Below are positions 17,025 to 25,827 of a stretch of DNA of 64,000 bases, piece by piece; the stretch's first letter is position 1; the number at the start of each line of letters is the position of its first letter. The stretch comes from Paenibacillus massiliensis 2301065 = DSM 16942 (GTDB lineage: Bacteria > Bacillota > Bacilli > Paenibacillales > Paenibacillaceae): positions 682,001 to 746,000 of the forward strand of contig NZ_KB898185.1 in assembly GCF_000377505.1 (NCBI RefSeq), read 5' to 3'. The translations under genes and the position numbers were made by a program. Below the pieces are notes generated by a model. It saw only the letters and a list, made by a program, of their open reading frames with translations, made no database searches and was not told where the DNA came from.

Positions 17025-18053
17025 TTAATACTCACTAACCTCAAATGTCAGTACACGATCATACAAGATGTAATCTTTACGGCTGCTGAATGGACCTTTG
17101 TTATGATCATGCTTGTCGAGGGCATAGGAAGCTTTGCCCGATCCCGCCTGCTTGGCTTCATACCAAGCAATGAAGTCATGGACCTCCTTCATGCTGAGGT
17201 CGAATTCTTTCTCCAGCCCTGTTGTCATCGTGACTACCATGATAGCTCGGTTGCCGGAAGGCTGCTCTGGTTCTGGATTTGGCTGTTCACCTGCCAGCGG
17301 AGTAGCCGAGGCCTCTTTGGATCGTTCTGATTCCACACCATTTACTGTCGCCGTCACGGCGAAATAATATGTCGTCCCATTGGTTAGCCCTGGAATAACA
17401 TAGTTGGCATACGCATCCTTGGTCACACTCACTGTTTCCGTATAGTTACCAGGCTTCGTTCCATAATAGATCGTATAGTTTGTGGCATCCTGTACTTCCT
17501 TCCAGCTTAAAATAGCCTGCGAGCTGCCAGGAGAAGCCGTTAGTTGAGAGGGAGTATTAATAGGCACAATGTAACCGCCCTGATTAAGATCTATGGCATC
17601 CAGTGAAGTCCACACACCTGATTGGACAGATTCAATTACGACTTCATGGAATCCGGTCTCAAGACCTGTCTTCTCAAAAACAAGCGTTAATGTTCCTGTG
17701 TTATATTTCTCGCTATACGTGTAGGGAACTCCATCTATGGTGATTGACACTTCAGATGCATGCTCCTGACTTGTGTAGGTTAGTAGACGAATCTGATTTC
17801 CATAGAAATCAAATGTAATGTTCTGGCCTGGTGTTTGCGTCCATTTTCCCGTAGAACGATAATAGTTAGGACTTGTTCCTGGAGGTATGGTTCCTGTAAC
17901 ATACGCATCGTCATATCTTGTCCAGCCATTTTCCGGGTTCTTAAGTACAGTTCCTATATTCGCTGCATAGGATTTTGTTGCCGTTAAAGAGAGTAGCATG
18001 AAGATCGTAAGACCAAAAATGATCGTAAACTTTCTTAATAGTTCCTTATTCAT
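17025..18053 (-). CDS. Secreted FN3-domain protein, paralogue of the 449-1825 protein
   Basis: The 342-residue exported protein has a signal peptide ending KSYAAN. A beta-rich domain with the same landmarks as the paralogue follows (NPENGW, RLLTYTSQEHASEVSITIDG, VPYTYSE), then an FN3 domain (YTIYYGTKPGNYTETVSVTK, TYYFAVTA) and a Pro/Glu linker. The C-terminal segment of about 75 residues (EFDLSMKEVHDFIAWYEAK) replaces the cohesin and dockerin of its relative. ATG at 18053 is preferred: GGGGG lies upstream of it, and the distance to the shared element at 18111 then equals that of the paralogue. Function unknown, probably extracellular binding. Confidence 0.75.
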   Translation of the reverse strand: MNKELLRKFTIIFGLTIFMLLSLTATKSYAANIGTVLKNPENGWTRYDDAYVTGTIPPGTSPNYYRSTGKWTQTPGQNITFDFYGNQIRLLTYTSQEHASEVSITIDGVPYTYSEKYNTGTLTLVFEKTGLETGFHEVVIESVQSGVWTSLDAIDLNQGGYIVPINTPSQLTASPGSSQAILSWKEVQDATNYTIYYGTKPGNYTETVSVTKDAYANYVIPGLTNGTTYYFAVTATVNGVESERSKEASATPLAGEQPNPEPEQPSGNRAIMVVTMTTGLEKEFDLSMKEVHDFIAWYEAKQAGSGKASYALDKHDHNKGPFSSRKDYILYDRVLTFEVSEY

Positions 18054-18110
18054 CTGGATACCCCCTAATATTTGGTGAATCCACTTAAAAATAAGGTAAT
18101 TCATCAATCA

Positions 18111-18156
18111 TGTCTAAACATAAACTTACTGATCTATAAAAATATACTATAATTTT
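18111..18156 (-). promoter_or_regulatory. Upstream element shared with the 449-1825 gene
   Basis: This is the counterpart of 1881-1926: identical tgtctaaaca and gatctataaa blocks at the same spacing and nearly the same distance (58 against 56 bp) from the start codon. It predicts co-regulation of the two secreted FN3 proteins. Confidence 0.6.
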
Positions 18157-18284
18157 GCATATTTATTTTTTATTGGTTATAATTCCTTATCCTACGAACA
18201 GATTAGCTATGATCTATTGCGTTTTTGTACGATATGAGTGTTTAACAGAATGCATTACGTCATCTTCAATACAATGCTTTATTA

Positions 18285-19307
18285 TTATTGTTCCCCCACT
18301 TGCCCTTGGGCCCCCTCACTAGTACTTGCTTGATCTACACCCGCCTCGTCTACAACTGAATCAGGCTCGCTGGTATGCAGCACGTCTTGTACAAATGCTC
18401 TCAAATCGCTTTTACTCGTCACACTTAAGACGGCTGCTCGCCCCACATAAGTCTGTTCGATTAGCTTCATAGGAGGAACCTGCTCACTAGCTGTAACGTT
18501 GCTCTGATAACCCAGTGAAGCCAGCTTCCACATATCATCGACGGATAAATTCGTATCTATATAGGGACTTACTTCCTTCAGGATGGATGGGAGCTTCATA
18601 ATCGAGGTCGTCGTCTTCATCTCCTCGGCAATGGCCTTCAGGAAATCCCGTTGTCTCTGTGTACGCGAGAAGTCAGACATGGCATCATGGCGGAAGCGCA
18701 CATACTGTAGGGCTGTTGTTCCATCCAAATGCTGCATTCCCTCTTTGAGGTTGATATCAAATTCGTGCTTATCCGCTTTACTTTCATAATTCATATCCTT
18801 CTCAACATGAAAATCAACACCACCTACAGCATCGACCAGCTTAATAAAGCCTTGAAAATCTGTATACACATAGTATTGAACTGGCATACCTAGCAATTCG
18901 CCTACTGTATTCATGGCCACCTGTGGCCCGTGTTGAATGGCTGTATTTATCCGGTTCTTGCCGTGTCCAGCTATATCCGTATAGGTATCTCGAAGAATGG
19001 AGAACACATGGATGCTTTTCTGCGTAGGGTCCAGGGATACTACCATCATGCTGTCCGATCTCGGAATTTCCCCCTTCTTGGTTCCACGGGCATCTACCCC
19101 CATCAGTAGAATATTCACAGGCTCGGTGCCCAGCCACTCAGGTGGTTCAACAGCTACAGCTTCATTAATCTCACTAAAAGGAGAGTTTTCTGACGTCTTA
19201 TTCAGACTCTCCAGTCCTCTATAAATAGAGGAAACGTAATAGATAGCAGAGCCAAGTGCCATGATTAGGATTAACAATAATAATAACGTTTTTTTTCTAA
19301 GGGTCAT
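18285..19307 (-). CDS. LytR-CpsA-Psr (LCP) family glycopolymer ligase
   Basis: A 340-residue protein with an N-terminal membrane anchor (about residues 8-27) and an extracytoplasmic LCP domain. Landmarks are NILLMGVDARG, RSDSMMVVSLDP, FSILRDTYTDI with its conserved Arg/Asp, GKNRINTAIQHG and RFRHDAMSDFSRTQRQRDFL. LCP enzymes transfer undecaprenyl-linked wall teichoic acid or other glycopolymers to peptidoglycan. It is the last gene of a probable operon (O-acetyltransferase, SGNH protein, LCP; gaps 60 and 42 bp). That links glycopolymer attachment with wall acetylation under the repeat promoter at 22000-22052. Confidence 0.9.
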   Translation of the reverse strand: MTLRKKTLLLLLILIMALGSAIYYVSSIYRGLESLNKTSENSPFSEINEAVAVEPPEWLGTEPVNILLMGVDARGTKKGEIPRSDSMMVVSLDPTQKSIHVFSILRDTYTDIAGHGKNRINTAIQHGPQVAMNTVGELLGMPVQYYVYTDFQGFIKLVDAVGGVDFHVEKDMNYESKADKHEFDINLKEGMQHLDGTTALQYVRFRHDAMSDFSRTQRQRDFLKAIAEEMKTTTSIMKLPSILKEVSPYIDTNLSVDDMWKLASLGYQSNVTASEQVPPMKLIEQTYVGRAAVLSVTSKSDLRAFVQDVLHTSEPDSVVDEAGVDQASTSEGAQGQVGEQ

Positions 19308-19349
19308 TCGATTACTTCCTTTCTCGACCTTGCTGTGTACTTAGATAAA

Positions 19350-20072
19350 TTAATGATCCTGCAAGGCTTCTACAATAAGTGAAGCATAATATCTTCCGCC
19401 ATCAGGCTTCAGGTGAACGCCATCTTTATAGAAATACTCTCCTTTGCCTTCACTGGCAGCATACCAGTCTAGCACTGTCGTATTGCTGAACTCCTTAGCA
19501 ACCTCTTTGATATTCCTGTTCACCGTATCCTGCCATCCCTTGGGTACCCGTGCTGTTACCAATACCACTCGTTTGGCGTCGGACAGGGACTGTAATAAGG
19601 AACGAAGCTGCTCCTTGCTGAACGGTCCGTTGGTGCCCAGTTCAATGACGATCTGTTCCCCCAGTTTTCCTTGCGCTTGTAAATCATGGATGACCTTCTT
19701 CGCCTGCGACATCTGTCTGCCCACCTTGCCGTCAACGGTGATTTCAGGAAGCTGCTCCTTCAGGTAGGGTTCAACCCCGATCATCACAGAATCACCAATG
19801 GCGGTAATTCCTTCTCCGTTGATTGCTAGCTGTGCTAACTCCTTTTTCTTCGCATTAGAATCCCTCTCCTTCGCTGGCGCCTCCTTCGCAGCCAATCCAT
19901 GATCGGTAGCTTGATGCACCCTTTCTCCCTGCGCTATGGAATGAACATCACTTTGCGAAGCTGTAGGTGTCTTAGCTCTCGTGACTCCCTCTGATCGGCT
20001 TCCCCAGTACACACATATAGCAATGACGCATACCAACACGAACCATAATCTCATCATTTTACGCTGTTTCAT
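19350..20072 (-). CDS. Membrane-anchored SGNH hydrolase-like protein, duplicate of the OatA C-terminal domain
   Basis: A 240-residue protein. One membrane anchor (residues 8-25), a charged linker to about residue 80, and an SGNH domain with block I GDSVMIG, VIELGTNGPF (block III) and the catalytic Asp/His motif YKDGVHLKPDG. It closely resembles the C-terminal domain of the neighbour at 20133-21953 (DGKVGRQMSQA, ARVPKGWQDTVN, NTTVLDWYAAS). It lacks the 10-TM acyltransferase part. It may act as an extra acetyl-transfer or de-acetylation module for the wall; this is an inference. Confidence 0.82.
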   Translation of the reverse strand: MKQRKMMRLWFVLVCVIAICVYWGSRSEGVTRAKTPTASQSDVHSIAQGERVHQATDHGLAAKEAPAKERDSNAKKKELAQLAINGEGITAIGDSVMIGVEPYLKEQLPEITVDGKVGRQMSQAKKVIHDLQAQGKLGEQIVIELGTNGPFSKEQLRSLLQSLSDAKRVVLVTARVPKGWQDTVNRNIKEVAKEFSNTTVLDWYAASEGKGEYFYKDGVHLKPDGGRYYASLIVEALQDH

Positions 20073-20132
20073 GACCTTCTCATCCTCTCATAATGAACTG
20101 TCAATATGAATTTATATTCATGAATTAATCTC

Positions 20133-21953
20133 TTATTGATGGGTATCTTGCTTTATCCTGTCTGCTAGAAGCGAGGCATAGAACCGGATTCCCTCTGGTG
20201 TTAGATGAACACCATCGGGGGAGAACAGCTCTTGCCTGCCAGCACTGGCTGCATACCAGTCGATGACAGTCGTGTTCCCGAATTCAGCAGCAACGTCCTG
20301 GATACTTTCATTCACGGTATCCTGCCAATCTTTTGGAACGCGTGTCGTCACAATATATATTTGCTTGGCATGATTCAGGGATTCTAGCAAAGACCGCAAT
20401 TGAGCTTTGCGAAAAGGACCATTCGTACCCAGTTCAAGAAGGATACGATTCCCCAGCTGGCCCTGCGCCTGAAGATCATCGACAATCTTCTGTGCCTGAG
20501 ACATTTGCCTACCTACCTTACCGTCAATAACGATGCCAGGCAGCATTTGTTCCAGCTCAGGTGCTGCACCGATTAGCAGAGAATCCCCAATTGCGGTAAT
20601 GCCGTCTTCTGCCTTGGACAAGGATTCATCCTCATGCTTCCCGAACTCATCACTTAGGTTGGTGGATGCCGCTGCTGGCGCCACAGGTGCCAATTCCTGA
20701 CTCATGGTGGGTACTTCCTCTGCTGATGGCTCCTTCAGGCTATCACTCCAAGCAACCAAAGTCAGGAACAATGGCAGAAGTACCGCTAGCAGTCCGAACC
20801 GTCTCTTTCGAATCCAATGCAAAGTTGCTCTGATGTTCCCCCTACGAAAAGGCTCTTCAATATACGTGTAGGACAGAGCAGCAAGGATGGCAGTAGCCAG
20901 CAGTTGCAACAGGATATGTGTAAAGCTCGACTTTTCTGTATGGGTGACAGGATTCGTCAAAATGATGACAGGATAGTGCCAGAGATAGAGACTGTAAGAT
21001 CGTTTGCCAACCCATACAAGCGGCCTCCACCCCAAGATGCCATTCACTCTGCTGGCAGGATGCACCAGTACAGCGATCACCACCGCACTGAGAATGGATA
21101 AATATACAAAGCCGCCGCGGTATAGAAAGTCATCATACTCATTCGTAACACACATCAGTCCCAGCAGCAGGACCATTCCTAATCCCCCTATGGAATCAAG
21201 CGCCGAACGAGCGGGCCGCGTAATCCTGCCGCTTAATTTCCAGCTAGGCCAGATCACCGCCACAGCAGCTCCAATCAGAAGGGCAAATGCCCGAGTATCT
21301 GTTCCATAGTATACGCGGCTTGGATCGGTACCCGGCTCATACATCAAGCCCATTGTCATAGCTGATATCGCGGCACCTATGAGAATCCACAGCATCAATC
21401 TACCTCTACGCAAGACCAGCTTTATCCCCAATATGAGGATAATGGGCCAGAGCACATAGAACTGCTCCTCGATGGAAAGTGACCACATATGGCCGATCGG
21501 CGAGGGTGGACCGAAGCTTTCGAAATAGGATACTTCACGAAAAATGAGATACCAATTATTCACATACAGCAGTGAAGTAAGGAAATCTCCATGTAAGGCT
21601 TGCAGCCTTGGAGCGTCCAGGATAAGTAGCCAGCAAGCAACAAAAAAGAGCATCGTGACCATAGCCGGTAATAACCTTCGAGCTCTGCGAATCCAAAAAT
21701 CGACAATGAGTAGCCGCCCCTTCGTTCTCCATTCCATGATGATCTGATCTGTAATCAGATAACCAGATAATACAAAGAAGATTCCCACACCCAGCAGACC
21801 CCCCTGGGCCCACTTTGCATCCAGATGATAGGCTATCACAGCAAGGACAGATATTGCTCTAAGACCATCTAATCCAGGTATGTAGCGCTTGTCTTTTGAC
21901 TTTTCTAATGGCTTGCCTATCGCCCTTCTGATTGGTCGCCTATTTCTGTCCAT
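20133..21953 (-). CDS. OatA-like O-acetyltransferase (acyltransferase-3 plus SGNH)
   Basis: A 606-residue protein. An acyltransferase-3 domain occupies about residues 22-370 with roughly ten membrane segments, the catalytic-His region (LAVIAYHLD) and FFVLSGYLITDQII near the start, and MWSLSIEEQFYVLWP later. One more membrane segment precedes a linker. The C-terminal SGNH domain (about 450-600) has GDSLLIG, LELGTNGPF and DGVHLTPEG. This is the architecture of OatA, which O-acetylates MurNAc and confers lysozyme resistance. Other wall or exopolysaccharide acceptors are possible. First gene of a three-gene operon, with an AGAAGGA before the ATG. Confidence 0.88.
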   Translation of the reverse strand: MDRNRRPIRRAIGKPLEKSKDKRYIPGLDGLRAISVLAVIAYHLDAKWAQGGLLGVGIFFVLSGYLITDQIIMEWRTKGRLLIVDFWIRRARRLLPAMVTMLFFVACWLLILDAPRLQALHGDFLTSLLYVNNWYLIFREVSYFESFGPPSPIGHMWSLSIEEQFYVLWPIILILGIKLVLRRGRLMLWILIGAAISAMTMGLMYEPGTDPSRVYYGTDTRAFALLIGAAVAVIWPSWKLSGRITRPARSALDSIGGLGMVLLLGLMCVTNEYDDFLYRGGFVYLSILSAVVIAVLVHPASRVNGILGWRPLVWVGKRSYSLYLWHYPVIILTNPVTHTEKSSFTHILLQLLATAILAALSYTYIEEPFRRGNIRATLHWIRKRRFGLLAVLLPLFLTLVAWSDSLKEPSAEEVPTMSQELAPVAPAAASTNLSDEFGKHEDESLSKAEDGITAIGDSLLIGAAPELEQMLPGIVIDGKVGRQMSQAQKIVDDLQAQGQLGNRILLELGTNGPFRKAQLRSLLESLNHAKQIYIVTTRVPKDWQDTVNESIQDVAAEFGNTTVIDWYAASAGRQELFSPDGVHLTPEGIRFYASLLADRIKQDTHQ

Positions 21954-21999
21954 TAAGCTTCAGTCCTTCTTCGCTGCAGGGTATTTCTTGCTCACATTC

Positions 22000-22052
22000 A
22001 ATATACCGAGCAGATGTCGCCAAGATTTGATCAACATGTAAACAAGTTGTCA
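22000..22052 (-). promoter_or_regulatory. Promoter of the O-acetyltransferase operon with phased repeats
   Basis: On the minus strand TGACAA (22052-22047), TTACAT (22041-22036), TCAAAT (22030-22025) and CGACAT (22019-22014) recur every 11 bp. Eight bases later comes TATATT (22005-22000) as a -10 box. It aligns over its whole length with 25699-25751. I infer a binding site for one of the two OmpR-type regulators, most likely the adjacent system 2. Confidence 0.7.
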
Positions 22053-22085
22053 CAAGCGAAGAATGTATTTGAGGAATATATTAAA

Positions 22086-22131
22086 TAAAAAGGAGCACCC
22101 CTATCTCCGTAAACCGGAATAAGGATGCTCA
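22086..22131 (-). terminator. Terminator of the system 2 operon
   Basis: An imperfect stem with outer arms gagca/tgctc (22093-22130) precedes a T-rich stretch on the minus strand. It lies about 65 bp past the stop codon of the lipoprotein gene at 22197. Confidence 0.55.
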
Positions 22132-22196
22132 GGAAGGGCTATATGCAATTACAAACTATACACTGGGCTGTAGAGTACGATGCTCAAGCCATTTGA

Positions 22197-23336
22197 TTAT
22201 CGAAATTCAATGATGAATGTCTGGCCGTCCTTCGTATCGGGGGCTATGGCTTGCGAAGTAGAGAACATCTTTTGTCCACGAATGAGCACACTCTTGTTAT
22301 CTTGACTCCAATAGATTTCATTCGCGATCAGCCCACGGTAGACAGGTTCGTTAGAGAGAATATTCTTCCCCTGAACCTTCCCGACATAGAAAACATCATG
22401 ATCATATAAAGAATAAGCAATACTCTTCTTGTCGTGCGACAGTTGAAAGTAATTCACCTTCTCCAGCAATATGGACAGTTCACTGCTACGCTTATCGTAT
22501 ACATACAAGGTTCGATCTGCACCGAGGAATACAAATTGATCCGCTGTAAGCCAAGCATATTGCTCCGCTGCCCTTTCGCGCTCATATTGAACTCTAATGC
22601 TGTCTCCACTGATCGATCCCAATAGCAGATTGGCCCTGCCATACGAACCAGGTGGATAAGTAGTACACAATACGCTTTCTCCATCATCGGACATCTGTAC
22701 GGTAAGAACTGACCCCTTTGAAGTCAGGTCCCCTAGCGTATAGGACTTCGTTGTCTTCGTAACTACATCATAGGAGCGAAGCCTGCTTTGCTCTTCCTGA
22801 TAACCTACTAATAGATAGCTCAGGTATTTACTGTTGTTCGACCAGGACACATCCTGTAGAAAAAAAGAGTCATTGTTGCTGATCTTGGCTACTTCTGCCT
22901 CCTGACCATCCGTTAAGGAAATGATCTTCAACGTAATCTGCGAGGCTGACCTTCTGATCTGGCTAACATATTTCCCGTCAGGCGACAGCAGCATCTGAGC
23001 GTTAATATGATCAATTCGAGGAACCACCTTGCTTTGCTCGTAAGGTGTGGCCACGCTTCTTAATTCAGACTGATCGGTTATTCCTTCATTTTGGGTAACA
23101 GCAAGTACAGCATTAGAAGATGTCCAACCTAATAAGGCGTCCGAGTTCGTGATTTCATCAGGAAGACGATAAATTGTATGGACCTGGAATGGATGAGAAT
23201 TAGGCTCTTCTATATTCATATCTTCTTGACCAGGTATAATGACGGTCTCCGTTGTAGATCCCATACTGCAGCCTGTCAAGAGCATCATGACACATGTCAG
23301 ATACATTAGAAGCAATGTAATGTGTTTGTTGTTCAT
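22197..23336 (-). CDS. Beta-propeller-like lipoprotein of two-component operon 2
   Basis: A 379-residue lipoprotein: signal peptide with the lipobox LLTGC (Cys about residue 23), then repeated strand units such as LLSPDGKYVSQIRRS, WSNNSKYLSYLLVG, MSDDGESVLCTT and DKKSIAYSLYD that fit a TolB/WD40-type propeller. It overlaps the kinase gene by 4 bp. The paralogue at 2304-3473 is tethered by a membrane helix instead of lipid. It may be the extracytoplasmic input partner or a co-regulated envelope protein; the conserved third position in both operons argues for the former. Confidence 0.75.
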   Translation of the reverse strand: MNNKHITLLLMYLTCVMMLLTGCSMGSTTETVIIPGQEDMNIEEPNSHPFQVHTIYRLPDEITNSDALLGWTSSNAVLAVTQNEGITDQSELRSVATPYEQSKVVPRIDHINAQMLLSPDGKYVSQIRRSASQITLKIISLTDGQEAEVAKISNNDSFFLQDVSWSNNSKYLSYLLVGYQEEQSRLRSYDVVTKTTKSYTLGDLTSKGSVLTVQMSDDGESVLCTTYPPGSYGRANLLLGSISGDSIRVQYERERAAEQYAWLTADQFVFLGADRTLYVYDKRSSELSILLEKVNYFQLSHDKKSIAYSLYDHDVFYVGKVQGKNILSNEPVYRGLIANEIYWSQDNKSVLIRGQKMFSTSQAIAPDTKDGQTFIIEFR

Positions 23337-24796
23337 AACGATGTCCCCGTCCTTACGATCTTCAAGCCATCAAATTCTACAGTAACAATGGTGTGATCCT
23401 CCTGATTAAGGATTTTTATCGTTCCTCCAGATTCATGCACGATAGATTTTACGATGCTAAGTCCCAGTCCAACGCTGCCCTCTTCTGATCCACTGGGGTC
23501 GGCTAGAAAGAAGGGCTCGAACCAATCAGTCAATGAGTCTGCCTCTATAGGATCACTTGGATTATCAAACACAAAGCGGATTTTACCATCGGCTTGAAGT
23601 GCCTTCACGTTGATTTCCGAGAACGATGCACTATATTTAATCGCGTTGTCCAGCAGATTGATAAAAATCTGGCGTAGCCTGTCCTTGTGGATCACAACCA
23701 TCAGCTCGGGCTGAATTTCATACTTTATTTTTTTCTTATAACGCTGCGCCCGGATCGTCATGGACTCACACACATCCTGTAGAATCAGACCCGCCTCGAC
23801 CTTGTCGGATTCCTCTGCTGTTACGTTTTTACGCGAGACTTCAAGGAGCTTCACTACCATGGCATGTAATCTCTTGCTTTCCTCAATGATATGATTCATT
23901 CCTTTATCAAAAAAGCTTCGATCCTGCTCGCCGTTCTCACGAATTAATTCGGCATATCCCAGAATGGATGTGAGAGGCGTCTTGAGCTCGTGAGTCACGT
24001 TATCAAAAAATAGCTTTTCCTTCCGGTGAAGCTCCTGAAGACGATCCCGATCCTTTTTGATAATCGTAATTTGTTTGCTGATCTGGTCAATCATATCGTT
24101 AAAATTGTCCGCTAACCTACCGATCTCGTCTTGCTGCTTCACCTCAGCTCGCACGTCCAGATTCCCATTTTTCACTTCCGTGGATAACCGACTTAGCTTG
24201 ATCAAGGGAACCGTAATATGTCTCGACAGAACATACGAGAAGAGGAAGGCCGCCACAAAAATGGCCAATGACATGTAAAAGATGATATCCAGGACCCGAC
24301 CACTTTGCTGGTATAACAGGCTGAAATCCTTGGAGAAACGCAGTATCCCCACTCTCGCTCCATCAATAACGACAGGATAGGAGAAGAGAGCCACAGCACT
24401 GCTGTGGTCATAGGTGATGCTATAAGCCATGTTGCCATTCACAGCCTGCTGCAGATCATTCTCTTGATGCTGTCCGAACATAGAGTTGTCCGAGGCATGG
24501 AGTAATTCGCCTTCCACTGTGTAGACACCTACGGCGCTGCCTGTCGCATGATGTAGATCATTCGCCATTTCCTGAGCCATTTCACCAAAATACAGAGTAT
24601 TGCTTGTGAAATGATTAATGAGAAACGCCTGACGAACATAAATGTTACTGTTGTTCTTAAGCCCCACTAACTCTGAGGTTACGAGCTTCTGATTGCTGGA
24701 CTGAATGAATTCCTTAACCGTCTGATTAAGAATAAGAAAAGAGAGGAAGAAGATAAGAAAGAATCCTACAAGAAATTTAACACTGATTCTCTTCAT
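23333..24796 (-). CDS. HAMP-domain sensor histidine kinase, system 2
   Basis: A 487-residue kinase. Membrane segments lie near residues 8-28 and 168-190 with a sensor region of about 140 residues between them, followed by HAMP. The H box is FFDNVTHELKTPLTSILGY, the N box INLLDNAIKYS and the G2 box GSVGLGLSIVK. The G1 region (RFVFDNPSDPI) lacks the usual DxGxG, so nucleotide binding there is atypical compared with system 1. It starts 5 bp after the regulator stop and overlaps the lipoprotein gene by 4 bp. Confidence 0.92.
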   Translation of the reverse strand: MKRISVKFLVGFFLIFFLSFLILNQTVKEFIQSSNQKLVTSELVGLKNNSNIYVRQAFLINHFTSNTLYFGEMAQEMANDLHHATGSAVGVYTVEGELLHASDNSMFGQHQENDLQQAVNGNMAYSITYDHSSAVALFSYPVVIDGARVGILRFSKDFSLLYQQSGRVLDIIFYMSLAIFVAAFLFSYVLSRHITVPLIKLSRLSTEVKNGNLDVRAEVKQQDEIGRLADNFNDMIDQISKQITIIKKDRDRLQELHRKEKLFFDNVTHELKTPLTSILGYAELIRENGEQDRSFFDKGMNHIIEESKRLHAMVVKLLEVSRKNVTAEESDKVEAGLILQDVCESMTIRAQRYKKKIKYEIQPELMVVIHKDRLRQIFINLLDNAIKYSASFSEINVKALQADGKIRFVFDNPSDPIEADSLTDWFEPFFLADPSGSEEGSVGLGLSIVKSIVHESGGTIKILNQEDHTIVTVEFDGLKIVRTGTSL

Positions 24797-24801
24797 GATT
24801 C

Positions 24802-25500
24802 TTAATCCACCTGTTTTACAAATTTATACCCGATACCGAACACCGTATTAATATAATTACTGGCGCCTAGCTTCTTGCGCAGTCGCTGGATATGAGTGTC
24901 TACTGTACGTGTATCGCCTACAAATTGATACCCCCATACCAAATCGAGCAAATCCGAGCGAGTAAATGTCTTTCCCTGATTCCTGAATAAGGTCATCAGC
25001 AAGTCATATTCCTTGGGGGTCAGCTCCACAGCTTGCCCATCGTTCTTGACGAGTCGTTCCTCGGTAACAATCTCCAGCTTATGAAAGCTTAGAACACCTT
25101 TACCATTCTCTTCATGGCTTTCACTTCTCGCAGAATCAAGCCGTCTCAGGATCGTTCGAATCCGGGCAATAACCTCCCGTAAATCAAAGGGCTTTGTGAT
25201 GTAGTCATCCGCTCCGATTTCCAGTCCAAGGATCTTGTCGGTAATGTCTGATTTAGCTGTAATCATAAAAATGGGGATGTTATAGTCTGCAGTCACCCTT
25301 TTACAAATATCCAGCCCGCTCTGATCGGGCAGCATCCAGTCCAGTAACAATAAATCTGGCTTAAATAGCTCCAACTCCTTCATGCCTGCAGCACCGCTTG
25401 CAGCAATCCGCGTCTGGAAACCTTCCTTGGAGAGTCCATAGGATAGCAGATCGGCTATCGGCGCGTCATCTTCAATGATGAGAATTTTTGCATTGTTCAA
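24802..25500 (-). CDS. OmpR/PhoB-family response regulator, system 2
   Basis: A 232-residue regulator with a receiver domain (IIEDDAP, phospho-Asp in LLLLDWMLPDQSG, MITAKSD, YITKPFD) and a winged helix (ELTPKEYDLLMTLFRNQGK, VWGYQFVGDTRTVDTHIQRL). The start is TTG at 25500 with a weak GAG-type SD, so start choice is less certain than for system 1. It closely parallels the regulator at 4927-5640. The two nearest repeat promoters (22000-22052 and 25699-25751) flank this operon and are its likeliest targets. Confidence 0.9.
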   Translation of the reverse strand: MNNAKILIIEDDAPIADLLSYGLSKEGFQTRIAASGAAGMKELELFKPDLLLLDWMLPDQSGLDICKRVTADYNIPIFMITAKSDITDKILGLEIGADDYITKPFDLREVIARIRTILRRLDSARSESHEENGKGVLSFHKLEIVTEERLVKNDGQAVELTPKEYDLLMTLFRNQGKTFTRSDLLDLVWGYQFVGDTRTVDTHIQRLRKKLGASNYINTVFGIGYKFVKQVD

Positions 25501-25698
25501 CGGATCTTCAACTCTTTTCTTCTTAACGTAACGTTCACAAAGTAATAGCTAATATGGTTGCACCATAGCCCAATAACTAAAATAGATGGTAATCCAAAAA
25601 AAATGGGAAATCTGCGTTGTGGGGTCCTTCCTACAAAATAGTCCTTATCGTTCAAGGTAGCAGATACAGCTACCAGACACAATCTTTAAACGGTCTTG

Positions 25699-25751
25699 TG
25701 ACAAATTGTTTACATCCTGATCAAACTTTAGTGACATCTCCCCTCTAATAT
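25699..25751 (+). promoter_or_regulatory. Promoter with four phased repeats before the acyltransferase-like gene
   Basis: On the plus strand TGACAA (25699-25704), TTACAT (25710-25715), TCAAAC (25721-25726) and TGACAT (25732-25737) follow an exact 11-bp period. Eight bases later comes TAATAT (25746-25751), a -10 box. It shares most of its bases with the inverted copy at 22000-22052. Confidence 0.7.
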
Positions 25752-25827
25752 GCTCTATATTCAGTCCTTAATCACAAGGAATGAAAAGTACATATCAAAA
25801 CCAGGTCTTTCTGGGAGGAGGATATCG

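Noticed and set aside
18054..18107. 18-codon N-terminal extension of the FN3 gene
   Set aside because: It would put extra residues before a normal signal peptide, and the distance to the shared upstream element supports 18053.
25497..25682. 61-codon minus-strand frame upstream of regulator 2 with one hydrophobic stretch
   Set aside because: It overlaps the regulator start by 4 bp, which is tempting, but it has no SD and no recognisable family.
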